Shown: positions 35,231 through 44,894 of the stretch, one piece after another | How the letters are laid out: each line of letters begins with the position of its first letter | Numbering within the stretch: position 1 is the stretch's first letter | Source of the DNA: Cladobotryum mycophilum | Taxonomy: Eukaryota; Ascomycota; Sordariomycetes; Hypocreales; Hypocreaceae | Length of the DNA: 64,000 nucleotides | Direction: 5' to 3' | Assembly (NCBI GenBank): GCA_036429605.1 | Contig: CM071590.1 | Location: 682,001 to 746,000, forward strand | The notes under the pieces: model-generated | Seen by the model: the letters and a program-made list of their open reading frames with translations, nothing else | The model's database searches: none | Told to the model about the DNA's origin: nothing | Program-made: the position numbers and the translations under genes

Positions 35231-36638
35231 CAGGCACTCTCCTAGCAAAGAAAATGTAAAACTCTATAGGTTAGTCACTCGCAGCAGCATCCTACTATAT
35301 TAAAGGTGCGCTGTTGAAGAACTTTGGTGGTTGAGTGATAAATAAAAGATCATGGCTCGCCTTATACAAAACGTATGAAAGTGGCCGAAATATGTGAGTT
35401 CGGGTGTCCTTCACCTGGCTTCCTACTGAGGGTATAATATTACGTATTAATATTCTGCGATGACCTCTAGTGTGGAAGGGAGCACTATAACCAGCCGTCT
35501 TGGCAACAATCCTGCAAATCTTGAACCATACGCTTAGATTCTAGCGCACAATATATTCTTCGATAAAAACAGCCAAACCACGGCAGTTGATGACACCATT
35601 CCAAAGTTGCCAAGTTGCAGATCATGTTTACCGAGGAATCTGTTGTTTGAGCATACGCATTTCGGACAAGTATCATCTCCGAGAGAGCCACCAGGCACAT
35701 GCAATCCTAACGGGGCATTGGGTGAAAGTTGGGAAGCCCACCCGGTAGGACCAACACAGCCAGCGCCTCTCACAGTATCGTCTACTATGCCCTTTTGTTG
35801 GGCCTGGAGAAGGACATAGTTGGTAGCCACGGTTGGCGCTAGGATTCGACAACTATGCTTCGTAATTAATACCAATCATCGGATCACAAATCAGTTCCGG
35901 TTATCCGTCGTGCACAAGGGCTTCAGACGAGATGTAATGGATGCACTTGTACAACCATAATACCTACTGATCTCATCTAGTCAGCCATGGCCTGCCCCCA
36001 CTGGCCATCCCATCTATCCATCCGGGATAAAAAGAAATGCCCCGACGACGATGGCACAGTATATAGGGTACATGGGGCGCCTACCCTACCGCGCTGTGGG
36101 CATTCCGAACCCCTTGCATCCTGCGCCGCTTCCCAGATTGCCGCTATGGATTTACGGGCATTGCCCAACTGGGGATGTCTCGCATCCTGCCCCGTCAATG
36201 ACGCGCACTGAGTAGAAGTCCGAGGTGCGAGGTGCGAGGAAAAGGCATGCTTTGTAGGGCGAGCTGAGATTGCAGAAGGAATGGAATGATCCTTTGTCCA
36301 TGAGTCATTTATTTTATCAGCCAGCTAATCAATGCAATGTAACATGTTGGTTGGCTCGCAAACGCTGCTCCTCCTCCTGCAATTATATCATCCTTTATTC
36401 GCACTGTGCTTGAGCTTGTGGCACCGCGGGGTTCGAGCTTCACCATGTTTGTATGACGCTTAAGTACATGCGTCGAATCCAGTTGTCAATATCGGAATCT
36501 ACTTAAGGAACTGTCTATTCGACTATTATTCTTCAATATCGCTCTTATTCTTCAGAATCACTTCTTCATAATCCTCTCTACACTTTACACTCTACACCTA
36601 ACATAATCTCTCAACTTCGTCAAAGACAACCCATCAAG
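35231..36638. other. Intergenic, no gene recognised
   Basis: Small open frames on both strands are without domains. A half-site-like tcggaatctac lies at about 36492, about 150 bp before the SDR start, but lacks the second half of the palindrome seen at the polyketide genes. Confidence 0.4.
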
Positions 36639-37628
36639 ATGGCATCAGCACCCCCTCATACACCAAGGTTACGCACTCTGCCACCTATCCTGCCATCAAC
36701 CCAACCCAGCCAGGCCTCTCAACCAAGGGCAAGGTTGTGTTGATCACTGGTGCATCTGGTGGTATCGGTCGTGCTACGGCCTCTTCTTTCGCTGCCTCAG
36801 GACCCCGAGCTCTTATCCTTCTCGGCCGTCGCTCCGATGCTCTGGCTGAAACCGCAAACGTCGTCAAGTCTAAATATGCCGATTTGACCATTCAAACTCA
36901 CGAGGTCGACCTGCTCGATTCTACAGGCGTACGCAGCATTCTGGCCAATGTAGCCACCGAGTTTGGCAGCATCGACATCCTCGTTCACTCCGCTGGTGTC
37001 TTGGCTCCCGTTGTTCCCCTGGTAGAGGCGGACCCCGCCACGTTCCTCGACGGCTACAAGACCACTGTAGTTGGCACGCTCGTACTGGCACAGGCTGTTG
37101 TCCTAGCAAACAAGGAGAAGGAAGTCACCTTCATCAACCTCACCACAGCCGGCATCCTGTTCCCTCCCTTCTCCGGCATGGGCGCCTACGTCAGCAGCAA
37201 GATGGCCGCCGTCAAGCTGTTGCAGTCCTTTGCTGCCGAGAACCCTCAAGTCCGTCTCCACAATGTCCACCCTGGATTCCTCGATACCGCCATGTCCACC
37301 CAGCTCTCAAAGACCACCAAGTTGCCATATGGCTTTGATGACAGTAAGTTGCAGATCCAGTCTTCCGTACCAAATAGCTTATAGACGCTCGAAACTAACA
37401 TTTTCCCTTCTTTTAGTCTCTCTTCCATCTGACTACCTTGTCTGGATCGCTTCTCCTGAAGCAAGCTTCCTGAACGGCAAGCTCGTATTCTCTGCCTGGG
37501 ACGTGGAAGAGCTCAAGAACCGCAAGAAGGAGATTGTCGGTGGGCCCCCAGGAACTGGTGAGCTCTGGCTGAGCTTCTCAGGCTTCCCGCGATATGTTGC
37601 GGGTAACCCCTTGCCAGGTGTCGTATAA
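36639..37628 (+). pseudogene. Short-chain dehydrogenase/reductase with an out-of-frame start
   Basis: NAD(P)-dependent oxidoreductase. The body is intact: nucleotide-binding TGASGGIG, HSAG, active-site YVSSK (GAYVSSKMAAVK), and HPGFLDTAM. A clean intron at 37344-37416 joins to 37417-37628. The only good start, aagATGg at 36639, opens with MASAPP, then a run of five C (ca-ccccc-tca) puts it out of frame with the coding body (TKVTHSATYPAINPTQ). One more C, or two fewer, would give about 305 residues in one frame, the usual size. No other in-frame ATG lies near the 5' end. So either the gene has lost its start or the C-run length is a sequencing or assembly error. No small intron repairs it. Confidence 0.65.
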
Positions 37629-38630
37629 GCCGCGAGCTAGAATGAGGAGACGCTATCCGGGGATGAAAGTGCTTCTAGATCATTATGAGAAGAAGAATTA
37701 CAAGAATGAAGAAAGAATGTGGGCTTAGTGAATAAGCACTGGTAGACATTGGAAGAAATATATATAGCTTTAGCCAGTCGTTAACAGATCATTTTATTCG
37801 GGCATACTATACGCTTCGCTATGAATACGTGAAACCTTGATATTGCTCAACTACCCTAGAATAATACTGAACCGTCACAATTTAGACATAGGGAAAGACA
37901 AGAGGCGATAGACATGTTGCACAATCTAGAGTGAAGAAGTCTATATAAAGAACTGTTGACGATGATGTCCTGTTAAATAATAGTGTCAAATACAACACTA
38001 GTTTACTGTATTAATTTAGTATACACCACGCATGTTGAGAGTAGCCTACGGTACGCTGCCAGTAATAGCACGATGGCCATGTTTGTAATATCATGATCTT
38101 TAGGTAATCTAAATTATGATGTAGTATTTTTCACTACTTCACTACTGTAATCTAAAGCAGAAGATGAGATTGATACAAAGCTAGCTTTAGTTGGCGACGA
38201 GTATCAAGAGGGGAAAAGGGGGTTACAAAATGGCTGCAAATTGGCGATGACGAGTTCTACAACAATGACAATGACTATGAGGATAAAAAAAAAAGGGAAC
38301 GAGACATCCACTCTAGGAACGCCAGCCGCACTAGATTTAGCATGTATGATAGTATTTGTCTATGAGTTTCGAGCAAAATTGAAGTGAACACGGTGTTGTC
38401 GTAGTATACAAGGTCTATTTCTTACACCAACAATAATATATCTAATTCTGACAACTAAATCGTAAAAGCCCCCCAAAGAAAAAATATTAAACTCCCCCAT
38501 CCAGAAAGTGCCTTTCCAAGCACAATATTGGCTTGTCCTGTAGTGTTACGCCTCATTATTTTCTCTATAACCAATGCGCCCTCTTGATGTGAACCCATAT
38601 GTACAAAATACGACATCGAACGTGACCAAA
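37629..38630. other. Intergenic, no gene recognised
   Basis: AT-rich 3' flanks of the convergent SDR and Zn2Cys6 genes. No coding frame, repeat or RNA gene seen. Confidence 0.45.
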
Positions 38631-39545
38631 TCAAAAGACCAAACGTCTCGCAGCTTCATGAGTGATACATTGTAGCCTGAATCGGAGCAATGCCACGATC
38701 GGCGCGACCATCCAGGTTGTGTGCGTCCAACCGGTTCCACTCGTGGGTTCCTGGTTGTACCGGTCTGTAAACTGCGAGATCACCTTGGCAATCCTGGACA
38801 GTTCCTCTACTCCGCAGTGACTGTTGCTAACTATATTGTGCGAAGAAGAGTGCATCGGAAGAATGGACATGTCATTCTCTGTGCTAGGGGTGGTGGTTGT
38901 GCTGTTTGATAGCTCTGGACTTGCTGTGTCTTGAGCAAAATGGTTATTAGCGAGGTCATGAACCGTGTCCATTAGGGAGATGCACCCTGACGCTAGGAGG
39001 AGTGCTACCCCTGGCTGCTCAGAACATGGACAAATAAGTATAGCCAAGAGCCGCTGGCACGCTTCCGTTATTGTTAAGCTGGTGTATGTGAGACCAGACC
39101 TCGTTCGCGCAATATTTAGCTGCTCTAGAATGAATAGAGCAGATCTGGTACAGTCACCTTCTCCTGTGTCTAGATCGGGACCCTGACATGGTGAGGGCTC
39201 AGCTGATTGTTGTTGATGGTTCTGATAATGTCTTGTGGTTTGCAACGCAAGTAATGTTGCGTTGTCGGGGTTCGCCTCACTGCCTTGATCGGGAGATCTC
39301 CCTGGCTCATTCAGCTGGCTGTCATGTACAACTGGCGTCACCACGCCTTGTTGCTGGACTTTCTCCCGTCGTACCCGATGTGGCCGGCCGGCACGTCGTG
39401 CGGGACTGTAAGAGCACAACTGATTTAGACTTGCGCAGCGAGCGCACGCGGGCTTCTGCTTGCCGCATCGCAACTTGGATGCGGAACAAAGATCGCAAGA
39501 ATCTTTGAGCTTCCGACCCATCATCCGGGTGTTGTAGTATTCCAT
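38631..39545 (-). CDS. AflR-like Zn2Cys6 transcription factor (probable cluster activator)
   Basis: Sequence-specific nuclear activator. Single exon, 304 residues from ATG at 39545. The frame stays open to 39695 but that extension looks non-coding. The Zn2Cys6 cluster is complete near residues 17-44: CDLC, then SKLRC, KPACARC and NQLC, spacing C-x2-C-x6-C-x6-C-x2-C-x6-C, as in AflR. A basic segment follows (RRAGRPHRVRREK). The C-terminal half has an AflR-type regulatory domain (LLAILICPCSEQPGVALLL). It is shorter than AflR (about 440). It lies beside the second AflR-domain gene in divergent orientation. It is the likely protein to bind the inverted CGG repeats TCGG-N3-CCGA found at four cluster promoters. 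Confidence 0.88.
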   Translation of the reverse strand: MEYYNTRMMGRKLKDSCDLCSASKLRCGKQKPACARCASLNQLCSYSPARRAGRPHRVRREKVQQQGVVTPVVHDSQLNEPGRSPDQGSEANPDNATLLALQTTRHYQNHQQQSAEPSPCQGPDLDTGEGDCTRSALFILEQLNIARTRSGLTYTSLTITEACQRLLAILICPCSEQPGVALLLASGCISLMDTVHDLANNHFAQDTASPELSNSTTTTPSTENDMSILPMHSSSHNIVSNSHCGVEELSRIAKVISQFTDRYNQEPTSGTGWTHTTWMVAPIVALLRFRLQCITHEAARRLVF

Positions 39546-40399
39546 GTTCAACGGCTGTGAAAAGGCCCCAAAGAAGAAATCAAGTGCTGGAGTACAGAAT
39601 GTAGAGAGCTTTAATTTTGGCCTATATGGCTTAGCTAAGTATGTAACGTAAGGCCAAATTCCCCATACAAATAGTCCACTCGTAACGTAATGCATACTAC
39701 TGATATATCTGGAACATCGATATCGTTGCGGTCCCTCGGGTGCTGGGTCGATCGTGCGAATACAGGGTGATAGGATTTTGGTGGCACTGGGCTTAGGCGA
39801 CGTAATATGTTACACTGTGTTAGTTAGTCATGAAGAAATGGCTGACAGGATGATTGTAAGGGATAGGATTCTTCTGCCATTTCTTAGATCTTACAGATAG
39901 GGTCACTGAGTGTGGGGTGGCTTCACCAGCACGACTGAGATTTTTGCTCGCATAAGACGCCGTATAGGCAGATACTGGCTCCCATCGCCACACTCTTCCC
40001 TGCAAGCGAGACGTGCGGAGATGGCAATCTACATAACACATGCACGTTAGCGGATTCACTGTACGCTGATTGGCAGGAGACTTTGTTTGGTCAGATGTAT
40101 TTTCCAGCGAAGGAACAATTCCTGCGGCTGCCTATTCCCAATATTGCCCACGCCCGAGATTCACAGCCAGAAATCCATGGGGTTGCTGCAGTGAGATGGC
40201 TACCGTATTTTGGGAATATCGATGCGAGCTTCGGCCAGTCCAAATCGGGCACCGACCGGCGTGTATGAAGCACCGCCCTTATGAAAAACAAATTCCACCC
40301 ACGTGGTGGCTCTGCAGGTAACGCATGCGTCTTTGACGGCTATATTACCAGATACCTCTAATCACAGTAGACTTGGTAAAATAGACTGCTACCATCGCC
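39546..40399. promoter_or_regulatory. Bidirectional regulatory region between the two AflR-family genes
   Basis: 854 bp between divergent starts. It contains tcgggcaccga at 40245-40255, 145 bp before the ATG at 40400. I looked for a zinc-cluster exon for the downstream gene here and found none. Confidence 0.6.
40245..40255. promoter_or_regulatory. TCGG-N3-CCGA site upstream of the AflR-domain gene
   Basis: tcgggcaccga: inverted CGG half-sites spaced by three bases. It fits the AflR-type pattern TCG-N5-CGA, though the central GCA differs from the AAC/AAT of the other three sites. Confidence 0.55.
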
Positions 40400-41341
40400 A
40401 TGGAGGGCACAAGCGAATCTGAGTGCGGAGCCCCTCCGTCACTCCCAAGCACATCGCCTGATGCATTCATGGATGTGGAAACCTCTGCCTCTTTGGTTTC
40501 TGACATGCTGGGTCCCCCTGATCTCGATCCATTCAATTATGGGAGCCGGGAGATGTTATCTGAGTGGCCAGACGACGTCTTCTCTATCCAAAACAAATCG
40601 CCAGCAGACGTTGGTCCTCAATCGACCGGGGAGAACAACAGCACGTTTCCGGCGAGATCCGAAGCCGCCGCTTCTGCGGAACCACAGAGCTGTCGCAACC
40701 CTCAGGGCCTTTGCATCGGCTTGGCGACAGGGCTCCTCAAGTCCATGCATGTCAGTTCCCCATCCTGCCTCCTGGACCTGGGCAGCCAAGATCGCGAGCC
40801 GCAGATGCCACGTGCAGTGGACTCCATTTTGGTCACTAACCAGGGTGCCTTGAGGACTGTGCGCGGCTTCCTCAAATGCCCCTGCTACGCGAGCCCTCAG
40901 CTGCAGCTCCTGGTTACTGTCATCTGCACCGAGACCACCGCCTGGTACTGGAGGATCATCGATACGTATAGCCGCCAAGCCAACACGAACATGGACACCA
41001 GCATCCTACCTCCAAACAGAGTCGAGACTCTGAGAAAATCTTTCTCCATCGGCGACCACCGCTTGGAGGGCCACTTGGAAACGACGCTCATTGGCCAAGT
41101 CCTTTCCTGTAAGCTGCAGGAACTAGACGATCTTATCGAAGAGATTACCTGGAACACGGGGCAATCCGAGCCCAAGATCTGTCCAATGACAGGCGAGGCG
41201 CACATTAGGATGGCGGGTGCGGTGCACCTTCGGATGAATGCCTTTCTCGGCACTCAGTTGAGCGCCGTTAGACGAGGGCTGCTCAACTTGCAGGATGAGA
41301 CACTCAGGGGCGGAGTTTTGCCGCCAGGCGCCCACAATTGA
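40400..41341 (+). CDS. AflR-domain protein lacking a DNA-binding domain
   Basis: Single exon, 313 residues, good start context (atcgccATGG). The C-terminal two thirds resemble the aflatoxin regulatory protein domain: GLATGLLKSMH near 110, a loop, then VDSILVTNQGALRTVRGFL, KCPC, LQLLVTVICTETTAWYW, and later EGHLETTLIGQVLSCKLQEL. The N-terminus is acidic and Ser/Pro-rich (DPFNYGSREMLSEWPDDVFS) with no Cys cluster. The only nearby Cys residues are isolated. No Zn2Cys6 exon is found in the 850 bp upstream. It may therefore act as a co-regulator through protein contact with the neighbouring Zn2Cys6 protein. It is not the AflS/AflJ type, which is methyltransferase-like and longer. Confidence 0.75.
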   Translation: MEGTSESECGAPPSLPSTSPDAFMDVETSASLVSDMLGPPDLDPFNYGSREMLSEWPDDVFSIQNKSPADVGPQSTGENNSTFPARSEAAASAEPQSCRNPQGLCIGLATGLLKSMHVSSPSCLLDLGSQDREPQMPRAVDSILVTNQGALRTVRGFLKCPCYASPQLQLLVTVICTETTAWYWRIIDTYSRQANTNMDTSILPPNRVETLRKSFSIGDHRLEGHLETTLIGQVLSCKLQELDDLIEEITWNTGQSEPKICPMTGEAHIRMAGAVHLRMNAFLGTQLSAVRRGLLNLQDETLRGGVLPPGAHN

Positions 41342-42349
41342 GATCATGAAACACGCGAGCGAGAAATCCTTTACCCAGAGAGCTGAAACATAAATCAGTA
41401 CAAGTTATTGCTACTTGTGGAAATGTATATAGCCATTTTTGGCAATTCAGAAATACGAAACAGCCGTCTACTCCATCGCACTAGATCACGTAGAGAGAAT
41501 AGTAGAAGAGTAGTAACCACCTTCATTATCCAAATACGGTAGAACCGAGTCGTATGAGAACCCAACACAGTAGTAACAGGAAATCCCCCCAAAAGACGTG
41601 CAATCCACAAATTAGTCATACAATTCGTCCTAGAGTCGTCAGAGATTCCTTCTAGAATGCCGTAGCCGAAAGGATGAGGCAGCCTGTCGCGGCAAAAGAG
41701 GCACGGAAAAATCGGCAAGGCTCCTCTGATCCATTAGTTTTTTGCAAGCCACATGCAAAAGCCACGAGGAATTATGCCGTACCTGATTATCTTCCATCTA
41801 GCGAGGCTTAGTTAGTTAGGTCATGAGCGATCTTCCCCTCATAATCCTACGAGGTGGAAAAAACAGCCCAAGCTGCCTTAAACGGCAACTTCCGGGCAGC
41901 GTTACTGAAACGAATAAACGAGGACCAACACCACCAACCAGTCAAAGAAATGCTCGATCCTGCCCTGGAGAGAGGCTGAAACTGCCCGTATGGATGAGCT
42001 ATTGACTGTTTTGATCCATCTCAGCTCGGAATCCGAGGATCCTAATGGCTGACGTTGGATGAAGCGAAAGCCTTTGACTCCGGACGGTTTATGGGTTGGA
42101 GGAATTGCACCCATTGGCCAACGTCACGATGTCTATACACATGACAGAAGATGTTTATGTATAAGTTCTTGATCATCAACGTTCATTCGATGTATTGAAT
42201 TCAGCATCATCAAACCATCTAGAGTCTCATTTTCTCATCTTCCTTCTTATATGCTGCTTGCTTCGACTTTGACTAACTGATCAGTTTGTCCTCTCGCCTC
42301 TCTTTGCTTGTTACTGGTCGCCACATAGTCAGCCAGTCAGACCGCCATC
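41342..42349. promoter_or_regulatory. Intergenic/promoter region of the FAD oxidase
   Basis: No gene recognised. It includes the palindromic site at 42026-42036 and a pyrimidine-rich stretch before the start at 42350. Confidence 0.5.
42026..42036. promoter_or_regulatory. TCGG-N3-CCGA site upstream of the FAD oxidase
   Basis: tcggaatccga within the longer palindrome-like ctcggaatccgag, 314 bp before the start. Its 11-mer is identical to the site at 53130-53140 and it fits the AflR consensus TCGSWNNSCGR. Confidence 0.7.
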
Positions 42350-43926
42350 ATGTATCAGTCTGTTTTGTATGCCCTCGTGGCAGCTCTGCCCGCAGTTACT
42401 TTTGCTGCTGGAACTGCACCATGCAAACTCATCGACTCCAAGATCCCCGGGCGCATCTCCTACCCTGACAGCGCTACATACAATTCCTCCGTATCATCTT
42501 ACTACAGCGGCCAGGAGCGTGCTCTGCACCCCGGTTGCATCTTCAGACCTACCAACACCGCTGAGGTTTCTCAGTTCATCAAGTTGGTGACTGCAAACAA
42601 CGGTACTCAGTTCGCTGTACGAGGCGGTGGCCACACCCTCTGGACCGGCGCCGCAAATGTTGACAATGGTATCACTGTCGACATGAGGGCCATGAAGGAC
42701 GTTACTTTGAGCAATGACAAGAAGATTGCCCGTCTTGGACCTGGTGGCATATTCAGTGATATTTACCCTAAGCTCGTGCCCCAAAACCTGACCGTTATGG
42801 GAGGTCGTGTTCCAGGCATCGGAGTCGGAGGCTTCGTCACCGGAGGTAAGTACTCAGATTGAGGGTCCATTCTAGTCAAATGGAAGCTAACTTATCATCA
42901 GGCGGCATCACCTTCTTGTCACGCAAAAACGGTTTCAGCTGTGACAACATTTACGGCTACGAAGTTGTTCTTGCAAGTGGTGAAGTCGTCTACGCCACCC
43001 AAAGCTCCCACCCTGACCTTTGGCTCGCTCTAAAGGGCGGCAGCAACAACTTCGGCATCGTCACCCGCTTCGATGTGGCTGCTTTCCCTCTGGACAAGAT
43101 GTGGTACAGCCTTCTCAAGTACAAGTACGCCGACAGCATGTTGCAAGCCCAGGCCAATGCGTTCAGCAAATTCATGGACCCCGCCAACTTTGACAGCGAC
43201 GCCATGATGGGCATCTTCTTGGATTACGCAGGCGGTGCCTTTTCTGTCTCTGACGCCATGTGGTACACTAAGAATGTGGCGAAGCCTGCTGTTTACAAGC
43301 CCTTCACCGACATCCCCAACCTAGGCGGCGTAGCGGAGGTTACCACTGTTGACAAGGTCGTGGAAGAATTTGGAGGAGACATCCCAGCCACCTCGGGCCG
43401 GTAAGAAACCATCTCCCCACCATTTCAGGCCATGTTCGTTTAAACTAACTGTCTCTCTAGCGCCTTCCAACTTACCTTCTCGTTCCAGAACCCCAATGCC
43501 AGCGTGTACATGAACCTATTCAAGATCTGGGAGCAGGGCATCAGCAAGATCGCAAAGGTTGATGGTATCTTCATCGAGTTCCTAACGCAGCCGCAGCCTG
43601 TCACCAACGGCACCAACCTGTTCGGTCTCAAGGCCGGAAAGACTGACAACGTGCTCATCGACATGACGGCTACCTACACCAAGGCGTCCGACGACGCCGT
43701 AGTCAAGGCTACCCTCAGCGATATTGTGCAGAAGCAGCGTGCGCTGTTGAAGTCGACCGGACACCTCCTCGACTTCATCTACCTCAACTACGCCGACATC
43801 TCACAGGATGTGCTCGGTAGCTGGGGTGCCGGCAACTTGGCCAAGCTCAAGGCTGCCAGCAAGAAGTACGATCCCCAGGGCGTCTTCCAAAAGAGAGTTC
43901 CTGGCGGTTACAAGCTCTTCAAGTAG
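42350..43926 (+). CDS. Secreted FAD-linked oxidase (BBE-like, PCMH-type)
   Basis: Oxidises phenolic or alcohol substrates with covalently bound FAD. Three exons: 42350-42845, 42902-43400, 43461-43926, summing to 1461 nt, 486 residues, typical for the family. Signal peptide at residues 1-20 (LYALVAALPAVTFAAG). PCMH-type FAD domain with HPGCIFRPTNTAEVSQF, the likely flavinylation His in VRGGGHT (about 89), VGGFVTGGGITF, and GGSNNFGIVTRF. The second cysteinyl-flavin site of bicovalent BBE enzymes is not seen at the expected place, so linkage is probably to His only. C-terminal BBE segment: YLNYADIS, then KYDPQGVFQ. A cluster-type promoter site lies upstream. A role in oxidative coupling or ring modification of the polyketide is inferred, and export or vesicle localisation is suggested by the leader. 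Confidence 0.88.
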
Positions 43927-44894
43927 ATGCATGGAGACATTTTCTGATGTAAATACGATGTATTAGTCGACAGGGAAACTCCCAGATGCCAAGTCGGGGG
44001 ATATGGGGGGATTCCTGGAACAGACTAGAAAGGGAACTTCCGAGAATTCCCAACAGAGTGTAATATAGATAGAGAACGATAGAGAACGATATAGAGATAC
44101 ATATGTTAAATTTTATTTTATTATTTTCTGGGCCGTAAATTTTTTTTATAATTCTTCATATACAAATGTGATGAGGCCGTCTGTGTTCCAATCTATGGAA
44201 AGTTAATTTTACACTTGAGATGCCGGGAAAGGGTGTCGAGACAGGTGTCAGCAGAAAGGGGGGTAATTGCGCCATTTGTATGATGGCAACGATCAACTTT
44301 TTCACCTTTATTCGTTCAACTTGATCGATCGCTATAATATCGTTCCAATTTTAGAGGATGCCGTTTCTATTCTTTCCTCTGTTCAAAGTAGCCGATTAAA
44401 TTCCGATTCATTTTTATTCTTTGTTTCAAGTCTAAACAATTTTGAACAATGAATCGAGGTTGTGTTAATGAGTAACATCTTGCACAACTATACGTCCAAG
44501 TTACTCCAATTAGAACTACCCGGGACTCGTGAACGCTCCTGCACCCTTGTGTTCTTTATTGTCGTTTTCCCTTTCGTATCATGATACGTAAAAATAACTT
44601 TCTTATTTAATTAATTATTTAAATCATTATAATTGTTATGATCGTTTACTAATTTATACCTATTCTATCAACTTAGATATACCTGAGTGACAAAGGTAGG
44701 CCTGGAGGTCTTTTTAATTTCAGGGGTCATGCTAGGAGATGTTCGTGTGCCTTTGAAAAATAATTTTACGAATTCATTCTAGAGTCTATCATTCTAAATA
44801 TACAGGACGTTTCGCAGAACCTCTATCAACTATATCCTCTAATAGTATCTATGTAATGTAATCCAATCTTTAATTCTCCCCTAAGACCAACCCC
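43927..44894. other. Intergenic, AT-rich, nothing recognised
   Basis: 3' flanks of the convergent oxidase and PKS genes. A 61-codon open frame at 44267-44452 has no domain. Confidence 0.45.

Noticed and set aside
32463..37628. Assigning dehydrogenase, monooxygenase and SDR to the polyketide cluster
   Set aside because: Proximity alone; no shared TCGG-N3-CCGA site was found in their upstream regions (only a half-site near 36492).
40070..40321. Open frame with several Cys upstream of the AflR-domain gene, considered as its missing zinc-cluster exon
   Set aside because: The Cys spacing does not match C-x2-C-x6-C-x5/6-C-x2-C-x6-C and there is no in-frame splice to 40400.
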